Counted from the first letter of the stretch, positions 8,893 through 18,650 are shown. The stretch: DNA of 64,000 bases from Candidatus Rhodobacter oscarellae (GCF_001078595.1 NZ_LFTY01000002.1:668124-732123), one strand, 5' to 3'. Numbers and translations are program-made. Notes: generated by a model not told the origin, from the sequence alone.

Positions 8893-10692
8893 CTATAGCA
8901 AAGCGCAGGCGCCGTCATCGGCGTTCCCGGCGGCGCGCCGGAAGAGCGCGAACATCTCGCGCCCGATGCCGTGCTCATTGGTGGAGAGATCGGCAACGAA
9001 AGGATCGCGGACCGCCAGGTCCGTCGCCCGCGTCTCGAGCGTGCCCGCGACCGCGTCCACCCGCAGCACGTCGCCGTCGCGTAGGCGGGCCAGCGGGCCG
9101 CCACAGGCGGCCTCGGGGCAGACATGGATCGCGGCGGGCACCTTGCCAGAGGCACCGGACATCCGCCCATCGGTCACCAGAGCCACCTTCAGCCCGCGAT
9201 CCTGCAGGACCGCCAGCACCGGAGTCAGCCCGTGCAGCTCTGGCATACCGTTGGCCTGCGGGCCCTGGAAGCGGACCACCACGATGCAATCCTCGGTGAA
9301 CTCGCCAGCCCTAAAGGCGGCCTTGACCGCGTCTTGTGTCTCGAACACCCGGGCGGGGGCCTCGATCACGCGATGCGCCTCTTTCACGGCGGAAACCTTC
9401 ATGACGCCGCGCCCAAGATTGCCCTTCAGCTCGCGCAGCCCGCCGCTGGGCTGGAACGGCTCGCCCGCGGGGCGCAGGACGCGGTCGTTGAGCGTATGCC
9501 GCGCGCCGGGGCGCCAGGTGATCTGATCGCCCTCCAGCACCGGCTCCTCGCAGTAGCGCGCCAGTCCGGGCCCGGCCACGGTGCGCACGTCCTCATGCAA
9601 AAGCCCCGCGTCCAAGAGCTGGCCCACCATATAGCCCAGCCCGCCCGCGGCGTGGAAGTGGTTCACATCGGCCAGCCCGTTTGGATAGACCTTGGCCATC
9701 AGGGGCGTGGCGGCGGAGAGGTCGTTGAAATCCTCCATGTCCAGGATCACCCCCGCCGCGCGGGCCATGGCGGGCAGGTGCAGCACTAGGTTGGTGCTGC
9801 CGCCGGTGGCCATCAGCCCCACGATGCCGTTCACAAAGGCGCGCTCGTCCAGCACCTCGCCCGCCGGGGTGTAGTCGTTGCCCAGAGCGGTGATCTCGAT
9901 CGCGCGCTTGGTGCCCGCGGCGGTCAGCGCATCGCGCAGCGGCGTGCCGGGGTTCACGAAGGACGCGCCGGGCAGGTGCAGCCCCATCAGCTCCATCAGC
10001 ATCTGGTTGGTGTTGGCGGTGCCATAGAAGGTGCAGGTGCCGGGCCCGTGGTAAGAGGCCATCTCGGCCTCCATCAGCTTGTCGCGGCCCACCTCTCCGG
10101 TGGCGAATTGCTGGCGCACCTTGGCCTTCTCGTCATTGGGCAGGCCGGAGGTCATCGGCCCGGCGGGCAGGAACACCGCCGGGATATGCCCGAACGTGGC
10201 GGCGGCGATCACCAGGCCGGGCACGATCTTGTCGCAGACGCCCAGGTAGAGTGCTGCGTCAAAGGTGTTGTGGCTCAGCGCCACGCCCGCGGCCAGGGCG
10301 ATCACGTCGCGCGAGAACAACGACAGCTCCATCCCTGGCTGGCCCTGGGTGACGCCGTCGCACATCGCCGGCACGCCGCCTGCGACCTGCGCGGTGGCGC
10401 CCGCCGCGCGGGCCGCCGCCTTGATCTGATCGGGGAAGCTGGCGAAGGGCTGATGCGCGCTCAGCATGTCATTATAGGCGGTGACGATGCCCAGATTGGC
10501 GGCGCGCTCGGCCACCAGCGCATCCTTGTCGCCGCCCATTGCGGCATAGGCATGGGCCTGGTTGCCGCAGCTTAGATGCGCGCGGCGCGGTCCGTCATCG
10601 GCGGCGCGGCGCATTCGGTCTAGGTAGGTCGCGCGGGTTTTTGCGCTGCGCGCGATGATGCGGTCAGTTACGGATTGGACTGTCGGGTGCAT
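8893..10692 (-). CDS. edd: 6-phosphogluconate dehydratase
   Basis: Dehydrates 6-phosphogluconate to KDPG; a [4Fe-4S] enzyme of the IlvD/Edd family. 599 residues, typical of Edd. Cluster cysteines are visible in [16 protein letters not shown] (about residue 130) and [11 protein letters not shown] (about 195); other family blocks are [41 protein letters not shown] and [19 protein letters not shown]. First gene of edd-eda, preceded by a perfect GTTAGCGCTAAC palindrome, so probably under LacI-family control. With eda it forms the main glucose route in Rhodobacterales. Confidence 0.97.
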   Translation of the reverse strand: MHPTVQSVTDRIIARSAKTRATYLDRMRRAADDGPRRAHLSCGNQAHAYAAMGGDKDALVAERAANLGIVTAYNDMLSAHQPFASFPDQIKAAARAAGATAQVAGGVPAMCDGVTQGQPGMELSLFSRDVIALAAGVALSHNTFDAALYLGVCDKIVPGLVIAAATFGHIPAVFLPAGPMTSGLPNDEKAKVRQQFATGEVGRDKLMEAEMASYHGPGTCTFYGTANTNQMLMELMGLHLPGASFVNPGTPLRDALTAAGTKRAIEITALGNDYTPAGEVLDERAFVNGIVGLMATGGSTNLVLHLPAMARAAGVILDMEDFNDLSAATPLMAKVYPNGLADVNHFHAAGGLGYMVGQLLDAGLLHEDVRTVAGPGLARYCEEPVLEGDQITWRPGARHTLNDRVLRPAGEPFQPSGGLRELKGNLGRGVMKVSAVKEAHRVIEAPARVFETQDAVKAAFRAGEFTEDCIVVVRFQGPQANGMPELHGLTPVLAVLQDRGLKVALVTDGRMSGASGKVPAAIHVCPEAACGGPLARLRDGDVLRVDAVAGTLETRATDLAVRDPFVADLSTNEHGIGREMFALFRRAAGNADDGACALL

Positions 10693-10743
10693 GGGGTCGC
10701 CTTTGCATTCTCGCCAGAGCTTGCGGCGATTTTAGCATTTTAC

Positions 10744-10755
10744 GTTAGCGCTAAC
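10744..10755. promoter_or_regulatory. Palindromic operator (LacI-family type) upstream of edd
   Basis: Perfect 12-bp palindrome GTTAGCGCTAAC centred 58 bp before the edd start. LacI-family sugar regulators commonly bind such sites with a central CG. No regulator gene is adjacent. Confidence 0.65.
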
Positions 10756-10903
10756 AATAGCAATATCACCGAGCGTGCATAACTTAACGCGTGGCCCAGT
10801 TGCGCGGCGCGCATAGCGGGGTTGCGGAATTGGGGGTCGTTACAGCGGGCGGGCCCACCTATCTATGCTGCAGCGCAGAAATTCAAAGCATGAGGCCAGC
10901 ACA

Positions 10904-11062
10904 ATGGACAAGCAACTCTTCGACTACGCCGAACTCGAACGCATCGAACTTGAGGCCCGCCGCCTGCGCGCCCAGGTCATCAACAGCGGTCTGAAGGCGG
11001 CCTTCGCTTGGGTTGCTTCCCCGTTCCAGCGCGGCGGCGCCCGGGTCGCAGACGCCACATAA
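10904..11062 (+). CDS. Small hypothetical protein (52 residues)
   Basis: Starts MDKQLFDYAELERIELEARR and continues with an amphipathic helix and a short basic tail. The pattern of an acidic lead-in followed by ExEARRLRAQ resembles short conserved Rhodobacterales proteins of unknown function (RSP_7527-like), but I recall this only loosely. It has no membrane segment or signal peptide and is followed by a clear intrinsic terminator, which supports a real short transcript. The ribosome site is weak. Confidence 0.6.
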   Translation: MDKQLFDYAELERIELEARRLRAQVINSGLKAAFAWVASPFQRGGARVADAT

Positions 11063-11100
11063 TCGGCGCAAGTCCTGCAAAAATAGCTGAAGATCGTAGG

Positions 11101-11127
11101 AAATCCCGGAAAATGCTCCGGGATTTT
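11101..11127 (+). terminator. Intrinsic terminator after the small gene
   Basis: Ten-base arms AAATCCCGGA/TCCGGGATTT around a six-base loop, followed by T and an AT-rich tail (TTCACATTTTA). Confidence 0.8.
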
Positions 11128-11200
11128 CACATTTTAGCCCCAATGGTTAGCAAATCCTTACCCACCGAGAACAAACGGGCAGAAGCCCTGGAGGTGGGTC

Positions 11201-11896
11201 ATGTACCCCATTCACACGCGAATTCTACGACCGGTGCTGGCCCTTGCGGTCGCCGCAGGCCTGTCGGCCTGCGCCTCTGTGGACCAAGTCGATTATAATG
11301 GCTACCTCGACACGGCCTCTCGCGCCGCACCCGTTGAGCCGGTGCTTGCAGCGCCGGTCACCACGGCGCCGCTTGAGCGCGCCCAGTCCTACAAAGTTCT
11401 GGCTGTGAATGTCAGCGTGCCCCAGACCCTGATCGTCAGCGAAAAGAACCGTTACTATCCCAGCGGCGATATCGTTTGGCGCGAGGACCCGATTGGCAAC
11501 CGCCACGAGCAGGTCAAAACGATCATCTCTGACGCCCTGACCCAGGGCGTGTCGAACCTGGACGGCGACCGCGAGGTCTATCTGGACGTCACCGTGCGCC
11601 GGTTCCACGCTTTGACCGAAAAAGCCCGCTATACGGTGGGCGGGGTGCACGCGATCCAGTTCCACGTCCGTTTGCGGGATGCGGCAACCAACGAGGTCGT
11701 CATGGAGCCCAAACTGATCAAGGCGGATTTCGACGCCCTGGGCGGACAGGCCGCCATTCAGGCCGAGGCCGCGGGCAAAACGCAAAAAGTGCGCATCACC
11801 CAGCATCTCGCCTACGTGATTCAGCAGGAGCTGACGCAGCCGGAAGGCTATATCGCGCAGGATACTGGTTTGGTTGGTGCCGTGAACCAGCTTTAA
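11201..11896 (+). CDS. Predicted lipoprotein (DUF6778-like)
   Basis: 231 residues. The N-terminus has a charged head, a hydrophobic stretch LALAVAAGLSAC and a lipobox AGLSAC with the acylated cysteine at about residue 23, so the mature protein is membrane-anchored in the periplasm. The rest is soluble, with VLAVNVSVPQTLIVSEKNRY, a conserved YLDVTVRRFHALTEKARYTV strand and a long C-terminal helical region. It resembles lineage-restricted DUF6778 lipoproteins; no catalytic motif is visible. It is 37 bp upstream of the methyltransferase gene and may share its transcript. Confidence 0.8.
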   Translation: MYPIHTRILRPVLALAVAAGLSACASVDQVDYNGYLDTASRAAPVEPVLAAPVTTAPLERAQSYKVLAVNVSVPQTLIVSEKNRYYPSGDIVWREDPIGNRHEQVKTIISDALTQGVSNLDGDREVYLDVTVRRFHALTEKARYTVGGVHAIQFHVRLRDAATNEVVMEPKLIKADFDALGGQAAIQAEAAGKTQKVRITQHLAYVIQQELTQPEGYIAQDTGLVGAVNQL

Positions 11897-11921
11897 GCTT
11901 TCTCCTCACGACGGGAGCTTT

Positions 11922-11950
11922 TAAGAGGGCGGCATGACATCGCCCTCTTA
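11922..11950 (+). promoter_or_regulatory. Hairpin enclosing the start codon of the methyltransferase gene
   Basis: TAAGAGGGCG (11922-11931) pairs perfectly with CGCCCTCTTA (11941-11950). The nine-base loop GCATGACAT contains the ATG, and the 5' arm contains the only plausible ribosome site (AAGAGGG). In RNA this would hide both signals. Confidence 0.6.
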
Positions 11951-13136
11951 TCCTATTGTACGCCTGCGTCCCAACGCCAATGCCCGCGCCATTCGGCACG
12001 GGTTTCCTTGGGTTTATGCAAACGAGCTGGTGCTTGACCGGCGCTCTAAAAGCCTTGCGCCGGGCAGCCTGGCGGTTCTGGAGGACGCGGATCGCACCCC
12101 GATGGGGCTGGTGACGGTCAATCCGAACTCCAAGATCATCTGCCGGATGCTGGACCGCGATCCTGAGGAAGAGATCAACGCGGCCTGGTTCGGCGCGCGC
12201 TTGCAGAGGGCCTTGGCGCATCGCGCGCGGCTTTATGGCGACACACAGGCCCACCGCTTGGTGCATGCGGAGGCGGATGGAATGCCGGGCGTCGTCATCG
12301 ACCGTTTCAACGATGTGTTCGTGATCCAGCCCAACGCCGCGTGGGCCGACACGCATTTTGACGCGCTGGTCGCCGCGATTGAGGCCGCAAGCCCAAACCC
12401 GACCATCGTCAAGAACGGCACTGGGCGCGCGCGCAAGCTCGAGGGGCTAGAGGAGACCCTGGAGGTCGCGCGCGGCGACGTCGCCGGGCCGGTGGGTGTC
12501 GAGATGAACGGCGCGACATATTTCGCAGACGTCTTAGAAGGGCAGAAAACGGGGCTGTTCTTTGACCAGCGCGAGAATCACGCCTTCGCCGCGCGTCTTG
12601 CAGTGAACGCCCGCGTGCTGGACGTGTTCAGCCATGTCGGTGGGTTTGGGCTGGCGGCGCTGGCCAATGGCGCGGCGGGCGTCTTGTCGGTGGACAGCTC
12701 TGAACCCGCGCTCGAATTGGCGCAGCGCGGCGCCGCGGCGATGGGGCTTGCGCCGTCCTTCACGACGCGCCGCGGGGACGCGTTCAAAGTGATGGAGGCC
12801 TTGGCCGAAGAGGGCGAGACCTTTGATGTGGTGATCTGCGATCCTCCGGCCTTTGCGCCCTCCAAGGACGCGTTAGAGCGGGGCCTGCGCGCCTATGAAC
12901 GGGTGGCGCGGATGGCCACGGCGCTGGTGCGCCCGGGCGGCTATCTGGGGCTATGCTCTTGTTCGCACGCCGCTGAGCTTTCGAAGTTCCGCAACGCCAG
13001 CGCCCGCGGCATTGGTCGGGCCGGGCGGCGCGGGCAGATTATCCACACCGGGTTTGCAGGGCCGGATCATCCGCAGATGCCGCAATTGGCGGAAAGCGGT
13101 TACCTTAAGGCGGTTTTCTTCCGTCTCGACGGTTAG
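11934..13136 (+). CDS. Class I SAM-dependent rRNA methyltransferase (RlmI-like, PUA domain)
   Basis: 400 residues. The N-terminal PUA-like domain includes RHGFPWVYANELV; the middle EEHI-type domain includes DRFNDVFVIQ and GLFFDQRENH; the C-terminal Rossmann methyltransferase has VLDVFSHVGGFGLAAL (SAM-binding motif I, about residue 225) and the NPPY-equivalent DVVICDPPAFAPSK (about 303). RlmI relatives make m5C in 23S rRNA; the final CSCSH sequence provides the second catalytic cysteine region. The start codon lies in the loop of a strong hairpin. The exact target base is inferred from the family only. Confidence 0.9.
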   Translation: MTSPSYPIVRLRPNANARAIRHGFPWVYANELVLDRRSKSLAPGSLAVLEDADRTPMGLVTVNPNSKIICRMLDRDPEEEINAAWFGARLQRALAHRARLYGDTQAHRLVHAEADGMPGVVIDRFNDVFVIQPNAAWADTHFDALVAAIEAASPNPTIVKNGTGRARKLEGLEETLEVARGDVAGPVGVEMNGATYFADVLEGQKTGLFFDQRENHAFAARLAVNARVLDVFSHVGGFGLAALANGAAGVLSVDSSEPALELAQRGAAAMGLAPSFTTRRGDAFKVMEALAEEGETFDVVICDPPAFAPSKDALERGLRAYERVARMATALVRPGGYLGLCSCSHAAELSKFRNASARGIGRAGRRGQIIHTGFAGPDHPQMPQLAESGYLKAVFFRLDG

Positions 13137-13440
13137 GCAGCTGTTCCCAAAAGGAATGCCTGCGGCATGCATGTTTTCCCCACGTGCTCAGGCCAAGGCC
13201 TTGCGCGCGCGGGTGGGCAAGTCGCGACGCGACGCGCCCCTTTTGTGTGGTGATTGCGCGCGCTGGCCCTTGCGCTACTTGATGAGCGTTTCGTTGAAAG
13301 CTGCTCATTGGCCGGATGTGAGGAACGGTTTGAATAATTGCCGCCATTGGCTGAATATTAACCGAATCGCCAAAGGATAAAGGGCGGTAGGGAGGGGGTA
13401 ACTTGCGCTGGCGCCACGTTAACGAATTAAGAAGAATTCC
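13137..13440. other. Non-coding gap
   Basis: About 300 bp between the methyltransferase and PIN genes. The right half is markedly more AT-rich (TGAATATTAACCGAATCG region) and probably carries the PIN promoter. I see no RNA gene or repeat here. Confidence 0.5.
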
Positions 13441-14046
13441 ATGGGCCTGCAGCGGCTCCCATGGGCTTTCGAACACCTAGTGGCACCGCAACGCACAGCT
13501 CTTCTGGACGCCTGCGTGCTTTATCCAACGGTGATGCGCGAGGTTACATTGGCCACCGCGAGAGCGGGCCTTTTTGTGCCGGTGTGGTCGGAACGGATCT
13601 TAGAGGAATGGGCCCGCGCCGCGCGCAAGATTGGCCCCGATGGCGAGCTTATTGCGCGTGGCGAGATTGCGCTTTTGCGAAGCTCTTGGCCCGATGCGAT
13701 TGTCCCGGATTACGGCGCATTGGAGGCCAGGCTCTGGCTGCCTGATCCGAATGACCGGCATGTGCTGGCCAGCGCGATTGCGGGCGATGCGGCGGCCGTG
13801 ATCACCCTGAACCTGCGTGATTTTCCGCGCACCACCCTGGCCATGGAAAGCGTCGAGGCGATCCACCCCGATGAGTTCCTTTTGGGGATGTACCACCAGA
13901 ACCCACAAACGGTGTCAGAGGCAATCGAGCCCGTGCGGCAACAGGCGGAGGCGTTGTCCGGCTCGGCCCAGCCCATCCGCGCCTTGCTTAAGAAGGCGCG
14001 CCTTCCCCGTTTGGGCAAGGCGCTTGAAAAAGCAGTTATGTCCTAG
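13441..14046 (+). CDS. PIN-domain protein (RSP_2648-like)
   Basis: 201 residues. PIN acidic residues are visible in ALLDACVLYP (about residue 22), ERILEEWARA and LPDPNDRHVLASAI (about 102), with ITLNLRDFP after them, so the nuclease centre appears intact. The C-terminal third (HPDEFLLGMYHQNPQTV onward) is the extension of the RSP_2648 group. No small antitoxin gene precedes it: the upstream 300 bp is non-coding, so a classical VapBC pair is not supported. Likely a cytosolic ribonuclease of unknown target. GTG at 13480 is an alternative start. Confidence 0.82.
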   Translation: MGLQRLPWAFEHLVAPQRTALLDACVLYPTVMREVTLATARAGLFVPVWSERILEEWARAARKIGPDGELIARGEIALLRSSWPDAIVPDYGALEARLWLPDPNDRHVLASAIAGDAAAVITLNLRDFPRTTLAMESVEAIHPDEFLLGMYHQNPQTVSEAIEPVRQQAEALSGSAQPIRALLKKARLPRLGKALEKAVMS

Positions 14047-14050
14047 GGCG

Positions 14051-15637
14051 CTAGTTCCTACCGTAGCGCGCCGGCAGGTCCTCGCTAAGCCAGAGCTCGG
14101 TTGCGATGGTGCTGGCGCGCGTCTCGATGTCGCGCCAGGCGTCGGAGGCCCCGCCGAGGCGAACGCGCTCCAGCACGTCATTAAGCATGTCACCCGACTC
14201 TGCGTCACCGGCCGCAGACCCGATCATCGCCCACATGGCGGCAAACCCGTAAGACCGCGCCAAGCCGCGCCCCGACAGGCGCATCGCGGCCTTCTCGCGG
14301 ACCATCGAAATCTCGGCCAGGGCGTCACGGTCAAGCTGGTCATTGCCGGACACATCGTCCTGCAGCTCTAATATGCGCGCCAGAGGCAGCTTCTTTTCGA
14401 TCCGGTCCAGCAGGGCCGTTGCGCCGATCTCGCCGCCGCGGCCTGCAAGCAGAGCCCAGCGATAGGCGCTTTCGGGCTCGGCGTCTGCGATGGCCTCGGC
14501 CATGACCATCGCGGCCTTGGCGTCTCCCTGCATGGCGAAATCGTTCAGCAACTGGATCCCGGCGCTGCGATTCTGCGGTGCGCCCACGCCCGTTGTAAAC
14601 GCGATACCAACGCGGCGCAGGTCCTCTGGCGAGAGGCCGTCGGGCGCATCTCGCGCGGCCAGAAGCAGATCGGTCGGCAGCATGTCCTGGCGTGCGCTTG
14701 GCGCGAGGCTGGCGATGGGCATCAACGTGTCAAAGACCAACGCCAGATCGCCGTCCATCTCTTCGAGGTCAAGGAACACGTCGCCGTCAAACGAGGTCTC
14801 CAGCACCAGCGTTTCGGGGCTTGCCAAGAATGCCGGCCAGACGGTGGCGAGCGATTTTAGGAACGCGGTTTGGCTTTCCGTCAGCTGCTTTTCGCCGCCG
14901 CCTTCGGGCGGGCGGTTCTCGCGCAGCATCTGTTCCCCCAGGCCGCCCTCGATGACCAATCCGGCGCCCTCGCCGGTGAAGGGCGGCGGCACCAGGGGCT
15001 TGAGCGCCTCCCAGATCCCGCGATTCTCGATGGCAGCTGAGGCGTGGCTCAGGAACATGACAGGCAGGGGCTCTTCGATGTCGTCGCGCCCGTCAACAAA
15101 GAGATACGAGAATTCGGCCGCAACATCGACCGTGGCGACATCCGTGACCCAGGCGTGGGCGCGGATCACGGCGTCCGAGGCGGGCAGGCCATAGTCAAAC
15201 TCGACCGTCAGGCGCGGCACGTCCACGCGCGAAAGCCCGGCCATCTTCAGGCCCTCCTGGGCTGGTCTGGGCAGGCAGCTGCCGGGCATCTTCAGGCCGC
15301 TGAGCTGCATCTTAAGCCGCAGCCGGTCGGGCTGGTCCAGGGCGCCGGTGCGCAGGGTCACGCGATCGACCTCTACCTTGCAGGTGCCCTCTTGGTCCCA
15401 GTCGGGGTAGGGCCAGGCGGCAATATCCAGCAAGGTCACCTTGCCGGTGAAGATGTCCACCGACATATCAGAGTATTGCAGATCCACCTGTGTGCGCAGC
15501 GCCAATACGCCCGACTGCAGAATGCGCTGCGCCAGGATGTCAAACGAGAAGAAGTCCAGAAGGCTGGGCCGCTCTTGCGCGGCGGCGAGCCCAGGCAGGG
15601 CTGCGGCGGTTATGGCGGAGAACAGCAAACGGCGCAT
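14051..15637 (-). CDS. Exported protein of unknown function with C-terminal helical repeats
   Basis: 528 residues beginning with a clear signal peptide (RRLLFSAITAAALPGLAAAQ). The N-terminal two thirds is rich in beta strands (QVDLQYSDMSVDIFTGKVTL, RLTVEFDYGLPASDAVIRAHA), suggesting a lipid- or surface-binding periplasmic fold. The C-terminal part (AGIQLLNDFAMQGDAKAAMVM and AYRWALLAGRGGEIGATALL) looks like degenerate Sel1/TPR helices. I do not recognise a named family. It lies convergent with the PIN gene and 58 bp downstream of pgk on the same strand. Confidence 0.75.
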   Translation of the reverse strand: MRRLLFSAITAAALPGLAAAQERPSLLDFFSFDILAQRILQSGVLALRTQVDLQYSDMSVDIFTGKVTLLDIAAWPYPDWDQEGTCKVEVDRVTLRTGALDQPDRLRLKMQLSGLKMPGSCLPRPAQEGLKMAGLSRVDVPRLTVEFDYGLPASDAVIRAHAWVTDVATVDVAAEFSYLFVDGRDDIEEPLPVMFLSHASAAIENRGIWEALKPLVPPPFTGEGAGLVIEGGLGEQMLRENRPPEGGGEKQLTESQTAFLKSLATVWPAFLASPETLVLETSFDGDVFLDLEEMDGDLALVFDTLMPIASLAPSARQDMLPTDLLLAARDAPDGLSPEDLRRVGIAFTTGVGAPQNRSAGIQLLNDFAMQGDAKAAMVMAEAIADAEPESAYRWALLAGRGGEIGATALLDRIEKKLPLARILELQDDVSGNDQLDRDALAEISMVREKAAMRLSGRGLARSYGFAAMWAMIGSAAGDAESGDMLNDVLERVRLGGASDAWRDIETRASTIATELWLSEDLPARYGRN

Positions 15638-15695
15638 CGGATAATCCTATGTTCGGAAATGACATCCCGATCTAGGCCCGATCGGCTTGCCTAAA

Positions 15696-16886
15696 TCAAG
15701 ACTCCAATACCGCGACTCCGGGTAAGGTTTTCCCTTCCATCCACTCCAGGAACGCGCCGCCCGCGGTGGAGATGTAGGTGAAATCATCTGCCGCACCGGC
15801 CTGGTTAAGCGCCGCCACTGTGTCGCCGCCGCCCGCAACAGAGGTCAGCGCGCCGTCCCGGGTCAGCCCCGCCGCAGCTTGTGCGGCGGCGTTGGTGGCG
15901 GCGTCGAAGGGCGCGATCTCGAAGGCGCCAAGCGGGCCGTTCCAGATCAGCGTCTTCGAGCTTTGCAGGGTCTCGGCCACGGCGGCCACGGTATCTGGTC
16001 CCGCGTCCAGGATCATCGCGTCCTCGGGGCAGGCGTCGACCGGCAAGGTCTCATGCGCGGCCCCGGCGGCGAATTCCCGGGCGACCACAATGTCGACGGG
16101 CAGGATGATGCGGCAGCCCGCGGCCTCGGCCTCGGCCATGATCTCGCTGGCGGTGCCGGTCATCTCGTGCTCGGCCAGGGATTTGCCAATCGCCACGCCT
16201 TGGGCGGCCAGGAAGGTGTTGGCCATGCCGCCGCCGATCACCAGGCGGTCGACCTTGGCAACGAGGTTGCCCAGAAGGTCGAGCTTGGTCGAGACCTTGG
16301 CCCCGCCCACAACGGCGGTCACCGGGCGCGCGGGGTCGCCAAGCGCGGCTTCCAGCGCCGACAGCTCGGCCTGCATCAGCCGCCCTGCGCAAGAGGGTAG
16401 CAGCTTTGCGACGGCCTCGGTGGAGGCGTGCGCGCGATGCGCCGCAGAGAAGGCGTCGTTGCAATAGACCTGACCCAGCGCGGCGAGGGACGCGGCAAAG
16501 ACCGGGTCGTTCGTGGTCTCGGCGGCGTGGTAGCGCGTGTTCTCCAGCAATAGCACCTCGCCGGCGGGCAGGGCGGCGACGGCCTCTTTGGCGGGGCCGC
16601 CAATGCAGTCCTCGGCAAAGCGCACCGGGACGCCAAGGGCGGCCTCAAGCGCGGGGCGCACGATCTGCAGCGACATCTCCGGCACGCGCGCGCCCTTGGG
16701 GCGGCCAAAATGCGCCAGCAGCACAGGCTTGCCGCCCGCGCCGAGGATATCGCGAATTGTGGGCAGGATCCTGTCGATCCGGGTGGTGTCGGTGACCTTC
16801 CCGTCCTCGATGGGCACGTTGATATCCACGCGTGTCAGGACGGTCTTGCCGTCCAGCTCCATATCGTCGAGCGTTTTCCAGCCCAT
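15696..16886 (-). CDS. pgk: Phosphoglycerate kinase
   Basis: Glycolytic/gluconeogenic enzyme moving phosphate between 1,3-bisphosphoglycerate and ADP. The start at 16886 ([10 protein letters not shown]) has a GGAGG site; a longer in-frame ORF upstream is not used. 396 residues, normal. Motifs: [13 protein letters not shown] (substrate basic patch), [35 protein letters not shown] (hinge, about residue 190), [19 protein letters not shown] and the nucleotide loop [12 protein letters not shown] (about 350). Stands alone here, without gap or fba. Confidence 0.97.
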   Translation of the reverse strand: MGWKTLDDMELDGKTVLTRVDINVPIEDGKVTDTTRIDRILPTIRDILGAGGKPVLLAHFGRPKGARVPEMSLQIVRPALEAALGVPVRFAEDCIGGPAKEAVAALPAGEVLLLENTRYHAAETTNDPVFAASLAALGQVYCNDAFSAAHRAHASTEAVAKLLPSCAGRLMQAELSALEAALGDPARPVTAVVGGAKVSTKLDLLGNLVAKVDRLVIGGGMANTFLAAQGVAIGKSLAEHEMTGTASEIMAEAEAAGCRIILPVDIVVAREFAAGAAHETLPVDACPEDAMILDAGPDTVAAVAETLQSSKTLIWNGPLGAFEIAPFDAATNAAAQAAAGLTRDGALTSVAGGGDTVAALNQAGAADDFTYISTAGGAFLEWMEGKTLPGVAVLES

Positions 16887-17007
16887 GATGGCCTCCAATG
16901 CTTGCCTTGCGGGCCTTGCACGCCATTTCACCGCGAAGGTCAACAGCGGGGTTTCCCTTTCGCGCTCCCCCGCCTAAGTTGCCGCAACTTTACGCATGAG
17001 GACCAAG

Positions 17008-17532
17008 ATGGCCGAAATCAAAGACCCCGAGAACACAATCCTGATCGAGCTGAAGGACGGCACCGTCACCATCGAGCTCTTGCCAGATGTCGCGCCGATG
17101 CATTGCGACCGCATGAAGGAGCTGGCGCGCGAGGGCGCCTATGACAACGTCTGCTTTCACCGGGTGATCGACGGCTTCATGGCGCAGACCGGCGACGGGC
17201 AGCATGGCAAGGTAGTCGAGCAGTTTGATCCCCGCGCGCGCTCACGCGCCGGCACGGGCGGCTCGGATCTGGGCACTATCGTCGCCGAGTTCTCGGACAT
17301 CCCGTTCGAGCGCGGCGTGGTCGGCATGGCTCGCAGCCAAGAAGAAAACAGCGCTGATGCGCAGTTCTTTATCATGTTCGCTGAGGGCGCGTTTCTGAAC
17401 GGCCAATACACCGTTGTTGGGCGCGTCACCGAGGGTCTGGACGTGCTGGATGACATCAAGCGCGGCGACAGCTCGACCGTCGGCGTGACGGGCGAGCCCG
17501 ACCACATGGTGTCGGTGACCGTCACCGAGTAA
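17008..17532 (+). CDS. Cyclophilin-type peptidyl-prolyl cis-trans isomerase
   Basis: Cytosolic proline isomerase of 174 residues without signal peptide. Signature residues: FHRVIDGFMAQTGD (catalytic arginine, about residue 50), GVVGMARSQEENSADAQFFI, and LNGQYTVVGRV. The ATG at 17008 has an AGGA site five bases upstream and is preferred over the ATG at 16996. Divergent from pgk. Confidence 0.93.
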   Translation: MAEIKDPENTILIELKDGTVTIELLPDVAPMHCDRMKELAREGAYDNVCFHRVIDGFMAQTGDGQHGKVVEQFDPRARSRAGTGGSDLGTIVAEFSDIPFERGVVGMARSQEENSADAQFFIMFAEGAFLNGQYTVVGRVTEGLDVLDDIKRGDSSTVGVTGEPDHMVSVTVTE

Positions 17533-17624
17533 AGCCTCGCGCCGGTTCGGTCAAACCCGCGTGAGCGGGGCTATCCGGACCGGCCAAGGCCTGCCAGTTT
17601 GCGCGCAATGGAGGAGGAATTCCC

Positions 17625-18596
17625 ATGCGCGCAAGGCATATCATCGCGGCGGCGGCCCTATCGCTGGCCCTGGCGTCGCCCCCCGAGGCCAGCCCGCAAT
17701 TCTGGCAGCATGAATGGCCGAACACCGATTTTGCGACCACGTCTGTCGAGAATTGGGGCGAGATCCTTTCCGGTGGGCCGCCCAAGGACGGCATCCCGGC
17801 GCTCTCGGACCCGCAGTTCATCCGTGCCGACCAAGAGAGCCGCATCGCAGAGCGCGAGCCGGTGATCACCGTCGAGATCGACGGCGCCGCGCCGCGCGCC
17901 TATCCGATCCGATATCTGACCTGGCATGAGATCGTCAACGACACGGTGGGCGGGGTGCCGGTGGCGGTGACCTTCTGCCCGCTTTGCAATTCCGGCATCA
18001 CCTTCGACCGGCGCGTCAATGGCGAGCTGCGCAGCTTTGGCGTCTCGGGCAAGCTGCGCAACTCTGATATGGTGATGTATGACCGCGAGACCGAAAGCTG
18101 GTGGCAGCAGGCCGTGGGCGAGGGGATCGTGGGTGTGCATACCGGCGATCGGCTGGTGCAATTGCCGACCTGGATGGAAAGCTGGGCCGAGTTCAAGAAC
18201 CGCAACCCCGACGGGCTGGTGATGGCCGAGCCGCCCTATCGGCGCAGCTATGGCCGCAACCCCTATGTGAGCTATGACAGCGCGCACCGGCCGTTCCTTT
18301 TTAGTGGCGAGATGCCGCCGCATGACATCCCGCCCCTGGTGCGGGTGGTGCGCGTGGGCGCGCGCGCCTGGCCGATCACCCGGCTGGCGGCGGCGGGGGA
18401 GGTCTCTGAGGCGGGGATCACGCTGAGCTGGGCCGCCGGGCAGGCCTCGGCGCTTGATTCGGCGCGCATCGGTGAAGGCAAGGACGTGGGCACGATCCGG
18501 GTGCGCGATGCCAGCGGGGATGATGTGCCGCATGACGTCATGTTCGCCTTCGCCTTCCACGCCTTCTTTCCCGATGGCGAATGGATGTTGAACTAG
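17625..18596 (+). CDS. DUF3179 domain-containing exported protein
   Basis: 323 residues, signal peptide RARHIIAAAALSLALASPPEA, and strong ribosome site GGAGGAGGA. The family-defining motif is VTFCPLCNSGITFDR (about residue 120) with a Cys-x-x-Cys pair, plus FGVSGKLRNSDMVMYDRETES WWQQ. DUF3179 proteins are common in marine bacteria and archaea; the biochemical role is not established. The cysteine pair could bind metal or form a disulfide in the periplasm. Confidence 0.88.
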   Translation: MRARHIIAAAALSLALASPPEASPQFWQHEWPNTDFATTSVENWGEILSGGPPKDGIPALSDPQFIRADQESRIAEREPVITVEIDGAAPRAYPIRYLTWHEIVNDTVGGVPVAVTFCPLCNSGITFDRRVNGELRSFGVSGKLRNSDMVMYDRETESWWQQAVGEGIVGVHTGDRLVQLPTWMESWAEFKNRNPDGLVMAEPPYRRSYGRNPYVSYDSAHRPFLFSGEMPPHDIPPLVRVVRVGARAWPITRLAAAGEVSEAGITLSWAAGQASALDSARIGEGKDVGTIRVRDASGDDVPHDVMFAFAFHAFFPDGEWMLN

Positions 18597-18628
18597 GGTC
18601 CGCCAGCCTCAGCGGGCTGTTACCAAAA

Positions 18629-18650
18629 TGTGCCCTACCGGGCGCTCTCT
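18629..18650 (+). repeat. Short palindromic repeat upstream of mvaA
   Basis: TGTGCCCTACCGGGCGCTCT folds as GCCC-TACC-GGGC and matches the cores at 1576 and within the dehydrogenase gene at 4415. Confidence 0.45.
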
